Below are positions 1 to 7,939 of a stretch of DNA of 8,786 bases, in pieces. The position numbers and the translations under genes are program-made. The DNA lies in NCBI GenBank assembly GCA_028692205.1, contig JAQUXV010000093.1:1-8786 (forward strand), in the 5' to 3' direction. Below the pieces are notes generated by a model. It did not search any database and was not told the DNA's origin. It saw only the letters and a program-made list of their open reading frames with translations. Origin of the DNA: Eubacteriales bacterium (GTDB taxonomy: Bacteria; Bacillota_A; Clostridia; Christensenellales; Aristaeellaceae). The number at the start of each line of letters is the position of its first letter. Position 1 is the stretch's first letter.

Positions 1-35
1 TGGGAGTGTTATTCTTATGGTAGTAGAGTTGGGGC

Positions 36-71
36 AAAAAACCAGCGGCTCCGTCACATTCGACAGAGCCG

Positions 72-73
<2 letters not shown>
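36..73 (-). terminator. Intrinsic terminator after the serine recombinase
   Basis: On the minus strand AGCGGCTC (73-66) pairs perfectly with GAGCCGCT (51-44). The stem continues with GTC/GAC after one mismatch and closes on a 6-base loop. Two bases later comes a run of six T (complement of 41-36). The TAG stop of the recombinase (74-72) sits at the foot of the stem, so the hairpin directly ends that transcript. Positions 1-35 beyond it show no gene or signal I can recognise. Confidence 0.9.
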
Positions 74-1947
<1,874 letters not shown>

Positions 1948-1953
1948 AGCCAC

Positions 1954-1958
1954 CCTCC
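1954..1958 (-). promoter_or_regulatory. Ribosome binding site for the tnpW-like gene
   Basis: GGAGG on the minus strand touches the GTG at 1953 but lies 6 bases from TTG at 1947, which makes TTG the more plausible initiation codon. Confidence 0.7.
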
Positions 1959-1972
1959 GTTCCGAGGGATAG

Positions 1973-2010
1973 AAAAACTCCCCTCACTTCCTACTGGACA
2001 GCGAAGGGAG
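1973..2010 (-). terminator. Terminator hairpin between chrA and the tnpW-like gene
   Basis: On the minus strand CTCCCTTCGCT (2010-2000) pairs with AGTGAGGGGAG (1988-1978) over 11 base pairs, two of them G-U, with an 11-base loop. Five T follow at once (complement of 1977-1973). It would stop transcription arriving from the chrA genes and so insulate the mobile-element module. Because it lies only 15 bases upstream of the tnpW RBS, it could instead be an attenuator within a tnpW leader. Confidence 0.8.
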
Positions 2011-2026
2011 AAAATCCGTAGTAACA

Positions 2027-2053
2027 GAGGCAAAGCCTCCTGGCTTTTCCCAG
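2027..2053 (-). repeat. Small hairpins upstream of tnpW
   Basis: On the minus strand CTGG-GAAAAG-CCAG (2053-2040) is followed directly by GAGGC-TTT-GCCTC (2039-2027). An AGGAGG lies across the junction and partly inside the second stem. These may be structural parts of a leader RNA. A weak -10-like TATAAC (2058-2053) lies just upstream, without a convincing -35. Confidence 0.4.
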
Positions 2054-2085
2054 TTATACGCGTTCTTTTCAGCAATATAGAAACG

Positions 2086-2097
2086 ATGCACGTGCAT
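2086..2097. repeat. Perfect 12-base palindrome next to the chrA stop
   Basis: ATGCACGTGCAT is its own reverse complement and abuts the TAA stop (2100-2098) of the second chrA gene. It could be a regulator site or mark the junction between chromosome and element. Nothing in the window settles which. Confidence 0.45.
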
Positions 2098-2661
2098 TTA
2101 TAGCATGGTATAAATCAATCCGCCTACAGCACCGGCACCCAGCATAACGTATATTGAATTGAGTTTAAACCTTCGCAACAGTAGAATACAGATCAGCATG
2201 ATCACTACAGCAATCCAGTCAATAGCGCTTACCTGAAACTCGAAAAGGCTCCCCTGCCAAAGCACTTGAGAAACAATAACCACGCCAGCCGAAGCAATCA
2301 AGCCCACAACTGCGGGTTGCAGGCTCTTCAGTACGCCCTGTACGTATCGGAGGTTTCTGTATTTTTTATACAAGAACGCAAAGCATAATACAATGATAAA
2401 CGAGGGTAACACGCAACCAAGTGTCGCGACCAAAGCGCCCCAAAGACCCGCGATTCTTGCGCCAACAAAACTTGCGGAATTTATCGCAATTGGTCCCGGA
2501 GTCATTTGTGAAATTGTGATGATATCCGCAAATTCATCCATAGTAAGCCAGCCATGTATCTGCACGACCTGGTTTTGTATCAACGGCAGAGCGGCATACC
2601 CGCCTCCGATGCTGAATAGACCGATCTGAAAAAATGCCAATAAAAGCTTAAGGTAGATCAT
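2098..2661 (-). CDS. chrA: Short CHR-family (ChrA) transporter, second subunit
   Basis: Integral membrane protein of about 187 aa of the CHR (chromate ion transporter) family, short single-domain type. Known members export chromate or may move related anions such as sulfate; the real substrate here is unknown. Signature elements: SIGGGYAALPLI at about 17-28, SQMTPGPIAINSASFVGA at about 51-68, and GALVATLGCVLP at about 75-86. Hydrophobic segments fill the rest of the chain. The frame can begin at GTG 2673, but ATG at 2661 has GAGGT 5 bases upstream and is the better start. It overlaps the preceding chrA gene by 14 bases, so the two are co-translated. In this family short proteins come in pairs with opposite membrane topology that act together, matching one two-domain ChrA. 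Its transcript probably ends at the terminator at 1973-2010. Confidence 0.9.
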   Translation of the reverse strand: MIYLKLLLAFFQIGLFSIGGGYAALPLIQNQVVQIHGWLTMDEFADIITISQMTPGPIAINSASFVGARIAGLWGALVATLGCVLPSFIIVLCFAFLYKKYRNLRYVQGVLKSLQPAVVGLIASAGVVIVSQVLWQGSLFEFQVSAIDWIAVVIMLICILLLRRFKLNSIYVMLGAGAVGGLIYTML

Positions 2662-3229
2662 CCTGTACCTCACTTGCGTTGTTTTTAGTCGCGCTCAATA
2701 GCCCAATGAATACGCAAGTCAGGATGACGAACATCGCGTTGACGTTGAACATCGTAACTGCGATAAAAGCAGCCACCACAATCGCGATAGGCATTATCTC
2801 TCTTCGTTTGATAATTTTCCCGCTCATATCAATGACGATGTCGATGATCACCGCGCATACCCCCGCACCCATTCCGCGCAAAACACTTTGAATCAGCCTG
2901 TTGCCGATAAACGCACTATAGCCGACTGAAATGATCGAAAGCAGAATCAACGGAGGCAATACGGTCCCAAACACTGCAACCAGCGCGCCTGGTATACCCG
3001 CCAGATGATAGCCAAGGATTACCGATGCATTAACTGCAATCGGCCCTGGCGATGACTGGGCAATCGCTATAAAATCGAGCATTTCCTTTTCATCAATCCA
3101 ATGTAGCTTATCCACAAACTGTTTTTTCATCAGGGGAACGATAACATAGCCTCCCCCAAACGTGAACGAGCTCAGTCTAAATGTGGACCAGAACAGTTTC
3201 ATCAACAGCTTTATTTTTGATTGTTTCAA
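2648..3229 (-). CDS. chrA: Short CHR-family (ChrA) transporter, first subunit
   Basis: Integral membrane protein of 193 aa, homologous to its downstream neighbour and presumably its obligate partner. Conserved features: FTFGGGYVIVPLM at about 22-34, SSPGPIAVNASVILGY at about 59-74, and the loop PGALVAVFGTVLPP at about 80-93. Several hydrophobic helices follow, and the tail is charged. The start is a TTG at 3229: GGGAGG (3242-3237) lies 7 bases upstream, while the internal ATG at 3202 has no ribosome binding site. Role: the CHR family is known for chromate efflux, but many clostridial pairs have no tested substrate, so chromate resistance should not be assumed. It lies about 100 bases after the histidine kinase gene on the same strand with no convincing promoter or U-tract terminator between them, so it may partly be read through from the two-component operon. 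Confidence 0.9.
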   Translation of the reverse strand: MKQSKIKLLMKLFWSTFRLSSFTFGGGYVIVPLMKKQFVDKLHWIDEKEMLDFIAIAQSSPGPIAVNASVILGYHLAGIPGALVAVFGTVLPPLILLSIISVGYSAFIGNRLIQSVLRGMGAGVCAVIIDIVIDMSGKIIKRREIMPIAIVVAAFIAVTMFNVNAMFVILTCVFIGLLSATKNNASEVQDDLP

Positions 3230-3236
3230 AGTTCAG

Positions 3237-3242
3237 CCTCCC
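3237..3242 (-). promoter_or_regulatory. Ribosome binding site selecting a TTG start
   Basis: GGGAGG on the minus strand, 7 bases before TTG at 3229. It decides the start of the first chrA gene. Confidence 0.8.
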
Positions 3243-3284
3243 ATAGTTTTATAGCGTTTTTACATTACTACATAATCACATATA

Positions 3285-3328
3285 GCGACTCGAGCCGAAT
3301 TACTATCCATTAATAATACTCAGGTCGC
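3285..3328 (-). repeat. Imperfect inverted repeat after the kinase gene
   Basis: GCGAC (3285-3289) pairs with GTCGC (3324-3328). Past one mismatch, a further four to five pairs form (GAG/CTC core plus a G-U). It directly follows the kinase stop (3332-3330) but has no T-run on either side. It may be a weak terminator, an RNA-processing hairpin or an operator before chrA. Confidence 0.35.
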
Positions 3329-3329
3329 T

Positions 3330-4679
3330 TTACAATTTGGGAACCGTGATCACGAATTCCGTTCCATGCCCCAGTTTGCTTCGAACATCAATGGATCCTT
3401 GATGTGTTTCAACGATCCATTTCACGATAGACAATCCAAGACCGCTGCCATTCCGGTTACGGGAAGCATCAACCCGATAGAAACGATCAAAGATATGCGG
3501 CAGTGATTCTTCGGGTATACCGATGCCATTATCTTTGATAGATAGGATGATTGCTTCATTATTTTGATTAACAGAAAGGTTGATCGTTCCCTTCCTCTTT
3601 CCATACTTGACAGCGTTTTCTACCAGATTGAGCAGCATTTGTGTGAGCAGGCTTTGGTCGGCCTGGATCTCCATATTCGCGGAACAATGCGATATCATTT
3701 TAATGCCTTTCTCCCGTAGCTGCTCTTCCATGGTTTCGGTCACGCTTTCCACCACATCCTTCAACTTTATGGTTTCGATGCATATAGGATAACACTTCTC
3801 TTGTCCGCGCGTAATGATCAGCAATTGACTGATGATCTTTTCCATACGAGTGCATTCGGTTAAGATGGTTTGCAGGGACTCCCGGTGTTCCTCTATAAGT
3901 GCCGATTCGTTCATCAGAGTTTCTGTGTAGGCACGTACCACGGTTACCGGTGTCCGCAGTTCATGGGACGCATCGGAAGAAAACTGCCTTTCCCTATCAA
4001 ACGATGCTTCTACACTGGCAAGCATGCCGTTAAGCGCATCTGTCAACTCTCCAATTTCATCGTTAATGTGGGTTGGAGGAATGCGTTCGGACAGATTGCC
4101 CTGCGATATGATCTCAGCACTCGTGATGATTTTTCGTATTGGCATGAGTGAACGTTTAGCGATACCAAAACCACCCAAAAGCAAGATAATTGTTATGGAG
4201 GGAACCCCAATGAAAAATAGCAGTAATAGGATGGACAATACCTGTTGGTTATGTGCATATGATGCCGCAACACGCACGCGCAAAGCGAAATGATCCTCAC
4301 GGATGAGTGCGGAATCCAATAAAAGCCAATCGCTTTCTGCGCCTTTCGCTGTAGAATACTCGTTCTCATGAATCGGCACCTGATCAAACACAGTGATATC
4401 TTTCCCATATGAAGCAATTTCGCTTCCATTATCTTCGGTGATATAAAACATGATGTTCTGAGATACCGGTACTTCGTTCTCGAATGTGATCATACCGTTT
4501 TCATTCTCGATTTGTGAGATAAGTTGGCTCATGGCCATCGTTGTCTCGTTTTGTAGGCTTTGCTGAAGCTCGCTGGAGACAACCCAATACAGAAATATAC
4601 AAAACACGGTAATAACGACAAATGTAAAGGCCGTATACCAAAAAGTCATTTTTGTACGTAAGCGCATATTACTTCTCAT
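3330..4679 (-). CDS. Sensor histidine kinase (EnvZ/OmpR-type)
   Basis: Membrane sensor of 449 aa that autophosphorylates on His and passes phosphate to the response regulator encoded just upstream. Order: helix TM1 at about 11-34; an extracytoplasmic sensor region of about 110 residues (35-146) with no recognised domain; TM2 at about 147-171; HAMP at about 172-225; a dimerization and phosphoacceptor helix with SHELRTP, phosphorylated residue His239; and a HATPase domain with N box NLVENAVKY (351-359), G1 DNGIGIP (383-389), F box IFDRFYR (396-402) and G2 GSGLGLS (411-417). All kinase motifs are intact. ATG at 4679 overlaps the regulator stop by 11 bases. A second ATG at 4667 just after that stop is also possible, and neither has a strong RBS, so translational coupling is likely. 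The signal is unknown. The divergent envelope and PepSY genes suggest a cell-surface or envelope-stress cue. Confidence 0.95.
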   Translation of the reverse strand: MRSNMRLRTKMTFWYTAFTFVVITVFCIFLYWVVSSELQQSLQNETTMAMSQLISQIENENGMITFENEVPVSQNIMFYITEDNGSEIASYGKDITVFDQVPIHENEYSTAKGAESDWLLLDSALIREDHFALRVRVAASYAHNQQVLSILLLLFFIGVPSITIILLLGGFGIAKRSLMPIRKIITSAEIISQGNLSERIPPTHINDEIGELTDALNGMLASVEASFDRERQFSSDASHELRTPVTVVRAYTETLMNESALIEEHRESLQTILTECTRMEKIISQLLIITRGQEKCYPICIETIKLKDVVESVTETMEEQLREKGIKMISHCSANMEIQADQSLLTQMLLNLVENAVKYGKRKGTINLSVNQNNEAIILSIKDNGIGIPEESLPHIFDRFYRVDASRNRNGSGLGLSIVKWIVETHQGSIDVRSKLGHGTEFVITVPKL

Positions 4680-5355
4680 CTGATGCTTCCACCTTTAGCA
4701 CATATCCAAATCCTCGCACTGTATGCAAGAGTTTCGTCGTGTCATCACAGTCGATTTTTTTGCGTAAATAGCGGATGTACACATCGACAAGATTGGTTTC
4801 GAACTGGTGATCGTAGTTCCATACATGATCTACGATCTGATCGCGAGTCAGCACCTGTCCGACGTTGAGCATAAGATATTCTAGCAAAGCGTATTCTTTG
4901 GCTGTTAAGCAAATATCATTCCCCCCGCGTGAAACAACATGCGCTGTTATATCCATTTCCAGGTCGGCAACGACTAGTTTGGGAGAGTGTATGCCTGTGC
5001 GTTTTCGTAAAAGTGCCCGCAAACGCGCCAACAGCTCATCAAATGCGAAAGGTTTCGTCAAATAATCATCCGCGCCAATATCAAGCCCCTGAACACGATC
5101 TGGTATTGCGTCTTTCGCGGTGAGCAGTAAAACACCGCTCTCGCAGCGCTTGTCTCGCAATTGCCTTAGGATTTGCAGCCCGTTCATGCCCGGCAGCATA
5201 ATGTCCAGTACGATCCCATCATATGTCATGGCAAGCGCATAATCCAGACCGTCTATCCCGTTTGCGCATGCGTCAACCGCATATCCCTCCATTGTGAGAC
5301 GTTTCTGAAGGATTTTACGGAGGGCGGAATCATCTTCGACAATTAGAATTCGCAA
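4669..5355 (-). CDS. OmpR-family response regulator
   Basis: DNA-binding response regulator of 228 aa. The receiver domain (about 1-115) has the acidic pair Asp8/Asp9, phosphoacceptor Asp51 in VLDIMLPGMNG, Thr79 and Lys101 (TKPF). A winged-helix output domain follows at about 127-222, with LTAKEYALLEYL, a recognition helix around TNLVDVYIRYLRKKI, and the closing wing HTVRGFGYVL. The start codon is TTG at 5355, with AAAGGA about 10 bases upstream; no in-frame ATG lies nearby. It is the first gene of the operon, followed with an 11-base overlap by its kinase. The intergenic region shared with the divergent NAGPA gene holds paired TTYTCAT heptamers with an 11-base period, the layout expected for an OmpR-type dimer, so autoregulation is likely. 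The residues seen are enough for the family but not to name an orthologue such as VanR. Confidence 0.96.
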   Translation of the reverse strand: MRILIVEDDSALRKILQKRLTMEGYAVDACANGIDGLDYALAMTYDGIVLDIMLPGMNGLQILRQLRDKRCESGVLLLTAKDAIPDRVQGLDIGADDYLTKPFAFDELLARLRALLRKRTGIHSPKLVVADLEMDITAHVVSRGGNDICLTAKEYALLEYLMLNVGQVLTRDQIVDHVWNYDHQFETNLVDVYIRYLRKKIDCDDTTKLLHTVRGFGYVLKVEASDEK

Positions 5356-5388
5356 ATTGACCGTTTCCTTTCATTCTATTATGTAGCA

Positions 5389-5422
5389 AGTATATCATAG
5401 CCAAATGAAAATCTGATGAGAA
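5389..5422 (-). promoter_or_regulatory. Promoter and operator of the response regulator gene
   Basis: On the minus strand TTCTCAT (5422-5416), a 4-base gap, then TTTTCAT (5411-5405): two heptamers 11 bases apart, typical spacing for OmpR-family direct-repeat sites. TTCTCA with a 17-base spacer to TATGAT (5399-5394) makes a plausible promoter. TATACT (5394-5389), 10 bases after the second heptamer, is an alternative -10 for a regulator-activated promoter. The gene starts at 5355. Confidence 0.6.
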
Positions 5423-5440
5423 AGGCCGAATTCCCTTTGG

Positions 5441-5480
5441 TTTTCATCTTCTTCTCATTTTCATCGGATACAGTAATTAT
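5441..5480 (+). promoter_or_regulatory. Promoter and operator of the NAGPA gene
   Basis: TTTTCAT (5441-5447), gap CTTC, TTCTCAT (5452-5458), again an 11-base period. A third copy, TTTTCAT, overlaps at 5458-5464. TTCTCA with a 17-base spacer leads to AATTAT (5475-5480). TACAGT (5469-5474) is the other candidate -10. The pair is oriented opposite to the one serving the response regulator gene. Confidence 0.6.
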
Positions 5481-5517
5481 GTCCTAAAGATGACGATACG
5501 GCAAGTGGAGGTACAGT

Positions 5518-6480
5518 ATGAGGAACGCAGTTAAACAGACAAGCATAGCGATGTTTCTAATAATTGCACTGGTTCTTGGGTTCAATATATGGGCAACAGC
5601 GGATACAGTCCAGGGAACTGTCGACAATAATTTGATGAACACGGGAAATATCAGTATTACGATCGTAAACGCGGATGGCACGACCCAATCGGAAGCAATC
5701 GCTGAAGCAGCCTACGCGGAACAATGGCAGGTTCCTTGTATCATGCCACTTTATGATTATCAGTATCAGGACGAATTTCGCCGCATCACAATTAAAAAGA
5801 CAGCAGAAAACGACATGACTTATTTCGTTGTGGACGTACAGCTATCCGATCCGGTGTATTTTCAAACGGCACTAAGTGGAGACAAAGCATACAGTGCATT
5901 GGAAGTAGTATCTGATATAGCTGTGAGGAATCATGCTATTCTGGCCATTAATGGTGACGATTATGGAACGCATAAATACGGAACGATCATTCGCAACGGG
6001 GAACTAATCCGAGCCAATACTACAACCCGTAACATGTTGATAGTGGATCAAAACGGAGATATGTCCGTAATTTCCGACCGTAAAGGGGAAAAACCGAAAG
6101 CGCTGAGCCAGCAGCTTGTATCCGAAAATGTATGGCAAACATTTGAGTTCGGACCTGAGCTAGTGAGAGACGGGCAGGCTGTAAGTTTTAACAGCGCGTT
6201 TGATGTAATCTCCACGAGAAGTACGCGGAGGGAGCCCCGCACGGCGATCGGTCAGATTGATACGCTTCATTATATCATTATTATAGCTGACGGGCGGCAG
6301 GATGGATATTCCAATGGGATGACGCTGCCGGAACTTCAGCAGTTATTCGTGGAATACGGAGCTCAGACTGCGATGAACCTTGACGGCGGAGGCTCAACCG
6401 AGTTGTGGTTTCAAGGACAAATTCTCAACAGCCCCGCGGGCGGAGAAGAGCGCTATGTGTCGGACATCATCTTTTTCTGA
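5518..6480 (+). CDS. NAGPA-domain phosphodiester glycosidase family protein, membrane-anchored or secreted
   Basis: Protein of 320 aa with an N-terminal hydrophobic segment (about 8-28: an uncleaved anchor or signal peptide), a variable region at about 30-95, and a NAGPA-type domain to the C terminus. The family is named after the enzyme that removes GlcNAc from a phosphodiester cap; bacterial relatives are thought to act on sugar phosphodiesters in surface polysaccharides. Motifs seen: AINGDDYG (143-150), FGPELVRDG (211-219), PRTAIGQ (240-246), IIADGRQDGYSNGMTLPEL (255-273), NLDGGGSTEL (287-296) and the closing ERYVSDIIFF. ATG at 5518 has GGAGG 6 bases upstream. The domain appears complete. 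It diverges from the two-component system and has matching TTYTCAT boxes in its promoter, so it is probably a direct target. The substrate is unknown, and the exopolysaccharide or teichoic-acid link is inference from the family. Confidence 0.9.
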   Translation: MRNAVKQTSIAMFLIIALVLGFNIWATADTVQGTVDNNLMNTGNISITIVNADGTTQSEAIAEAAYAEQWQVPCIMPLYDYQYQDEFRRITIKKTAENDMTYFVVDVQLSDPVYFQTALSGDKAYSALEVVSDIAVRNHAILAINGDDYGTHKYGTIIRNGELIRANTTTRNMLIVDQNGDMSVISDRKGEKPKALSQQLVSENVWQTFEFGPELVRDGQAVSFNSAFDVISTRSTRREPRTAIGQIDTLHYIIIIADGRQDGYSNGMTLPELQQLFVEYGAQTAMNLDGGGSTELWFQGQILNSPAGGEERYVSDIIFF

Positions 6481-6497
6481 TGAAAGTGGGATGTTGT

Positions 6498-6740
6498 ATG
6501 ATCGTCAAGAACATGCTTCGCAGAGGATTTCTCGGTTTTCTGATCGGGATTGCCGTTCAATACATTCTAGCCATTGCGGTTTCACTATATCTCAGACTGG
6601 GCTATCTGCTTCCATACCCGGCATCCTTTTCGGAACGGTTCGGAGGAGAGATGAGCACTGTGGTGATTGTTACAGTCATCTGTGGAGGTATTGGAGCAAT
6701 TGTGGGTATAGTTGCAGCATGGTTAAGAAGCAGGAGATAG
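6498..6740 (+). CDS. Small two-helix membrane protein (DUF3021-like N-terminal half?)
   Basis: Protein of about 80 aa with two hydrophobic helices at about 10-31 (GFLGFLIGIAVQYILAIAVSL) and 52-75 (VVIVTVICGGIGAIVGIVAAW), a basic N terminus and a basic end RSRR. The pattern RRGFLGFLIGI, then a loop with Pro, then GEMSTVVIV resembles the first half of DUF3021 membrane proteins, which are usually about 130 residues with four helices, so this may be a short or truncated relative. I am not sure of the family. ATG at 6498 has a modest GTGGG upstream. ATG at 6480 overlaps the NAGPA stop (ATGA) and would give six more residues by coupling. It is co-transcribed with the NAGPA gene and may be an accessory membrane partner. 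Confidence 0.6.
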   Translation: MIVKNMLRRGFLGFLIGIAVQYILAIAVSLYLRLGYLLPYPASFSERFGGEMSTVVIVTVICGGIGAIVGIVAAWLRSRR

Positions 6741-6768
6741 ATTCTGAAAAACATTCTTAAAAGGATCC

Positions 6769-6808
6769 ACTTCATTTATTTCTCATCTTGGGGTGTTAAT
6801 CTTAAAAT
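6769..6808 (+). promoter_or_regulatory. Promoter and operator of the PepSY gene
   Basis: ACTTCAT (6769-6775), gap TTAT, TTCTCAT (6780-6786): the same 11-base heptamer period as in the divergent region 5405-5464, with a weaker first half. TTCTCA with a 17-base spacer leads to TAAAAT (6803-6808), a good -10. The PepSY gene starts about 65 bases further on. The match suggests control by the response regulator encoded at 4669-5355. Confidence 0.55.
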
Positions 6809-6873
6809 GTTCAATAGACTGCCGCGTTTGAACCGGCAAATAAAGAACGAAAATTTGGAAAGAAGGCAACAAA

Positions 6874-7908
6874 ATGAAACACATGAAGAAAACTTACGTA
6901 TCCGTAACACTGGCATTTCTCCTGGCAGTATCGCCTTTCATTATCGCATCGGCGGACAGCAACACTAACACCACTGCTATGACTTCCCTAAAGGTATCGT
7001 TCGACCAGGCACTCTCGATTGTTAGCGATGCGTATCCTGGCTTGACACTGCTATCCCTGGCACTAGATGACGAAAATGGCATTCATGCGTACCAGGCAGA
7101 ATTACTCAATCCAGTTGACAATTCGATCATCGAGTTTACCATTAACGGTGAATCTGGGGAGATTTTTACGCAAGCCGCCGAAGAAAACAATCAGAATGAA
7201 CAAGACGAAAATGGCGGTGCTGATGTCCAATTTTCTGACAACACACAGGACGAAACTTATGATGACGATGAAAATGGTTCAGAGACAAACCGAGGCGAAT
7301 CTAAAGGGGACGAATTCTTCACTTTGAACTTAAGCGCGGTTACTATAACCTTTGATCAGGCTCTATCCACAGCAAAAGAAGCTTATCCCGGTCATACGCT
7401 GCTTACGCTGGGGCTGGAAAATGAAAATGGAGTCCTGATGTACCAGGCGGCGCTGCTCAATCCGGCAGATGATTCGGTTGTTGGGATTGCTATTGATTGT
7501 ATATCGGGGCAGATTCTTCCGCAAACCGCTGAGAACGATCAAAACGAAATAGGCGAGCAGGGCGGGGAAAACATCCAATACGAAGACAAATCGGATGACA
7601 ATGGGAATGATGCGCAAAGAGATGCTTTTGATATGAGTGCTGTGAAAGTCTCCTTTAATCAAGCACTATCAATTGCAAACACTGCATATCCGGATTATAC
7701 TCTCTTCGCGCTGCAGCTGGACTCTGAAAACGGCAACCTATTGTATCAGGTAGAATTGTTCAATACGTCAAACAATACTATTCTGGAAGTCAAAATCGAT
7801 TGTATTTCCGGTCAGGTTCTGTCACAGTCACCGGGTTTAGATGAGCAAAACGACAATGTTGATGAAAACGGAAACGGAACGGACGATGGAACCGGGAATG
7901 ATAACTAG
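6874..7908 (+). CDS. Secreted protein with three PepSY-like repeats and acidic linkers
   Basis: Protein of 344 aa. The signal peptide (about 1-27, basic MKHMKK, hydrophobic core, ASA-DS cleavage) indicates export. Three 60-residue repeats follow at about 41-100, 158-217 and 259-318. Each runs VSFDQALSI..AYP..TL, then L..ENG...YQ.EL.N, then a final IDCISGQ-type turn, as in PepSY domains. PepSY units are known from protease propeptides and other secreted or membrane proteins. Linkers and tail are rich in Asp, Glu, Asn and Gln (for example 101-147 and 321-344), flexible and possibly cation-binding. Repeats 2 and 3 share a Cys (209, 310) absent in repeat 1. No enzymatic domain is visible. ATG at 6874 has AGAAGG 7 bases upstream. 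The upstream operator-like pair suggests control by the neighbouring two-component system. Possible roles are a protease inhibitor, a sensor partner for the kinase, or an envelope binding protein; none is shown by the sequence. Confidence 0.88.
   Translation: MKHMKKTYVSVTLAFLLAVSPFIIASADSNTNTTAMTSLKVSFDQALSIVSDAYPGLTLLSLALDDENGIHAYQAELLNPVDNSIIEFTINGESGEIFTQAAEENNQNEQDENGGADVQFSDNTQDETYDDDENGSETNRGESKGDEFFTLNLSAVTITFDQALSTAKEAYPGHTLLTLGLENENGVLMYQAALLNPADDSVVGIAIDCISGQILPQTAENDQNEIGEQGGENIQYEDKSDDNGNDAQRDAFDMSAVKVSFNQALSIANTAYPDYTLFALQLDSENGNLLYQVELFNTSNNTILEVKIDCISGQVLSQSPGLDEQNDNVDENGNGTDDGTGNDN
6994..7173 (+). repeat. PepSY-like repeat 1
   Basis: Codes for residues 41-100. Same 60-residue length as the other two units, with NGESGE in place of DCISGQ (no Cys). 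Confidence 0.8.
7345..7524 (+). repeat. PepSY-like repeat 2
   Basis: Codes for residues 158-217. Closest to repeat 1 in FDQALS..AYPG..LL and YQA.LLNP, but carries DCISGQ like repeat 3. Confidence 0.8.
7648..7827 (+). repeat. PepSY-like repeat 3
   Basis: Codes for residues 259-318. Carries FNQALSIANTAYP and DCISGQ, with no insertions relative to repeats 1 and 2. Confidence 0.8.
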
Positions 7909-7939
7909 GATTCTATACTGTTGTAACTAGGAAATTTAC

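Noticed and set aside
3230..3284. Dedicated chrA promoter using TATAAA near 3250
   Set aside because: No acceptable -35 at normal spacing, and the implied transcription start would fall at or past the ribosome binding site.
4683..5123. Plus-strand frames inside the response regulator gene
   Set aside because: They lie opposite a complete OmpR-family gene with all active-site residues and carry no motifs of their own.
6380..6760. Plus-strand 126-codon frame overlapping the NAGPA end and the small membrane gene
   Set aside because: It is rich in Cys, Ser and Arg, out of frame with two well-supported genes, and has no RBS or hydrophobic pattern.
6741..6966. In-frame continuation after the TAG of the small membrane gene, with a vague DUF3021-like basic tail
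   Set aside because: An open run of this length is not rare by chance, the third helix expected in DUF3021 is missing, and the stretch contains the likely PepSY promoter and then the PepSY gene itself.
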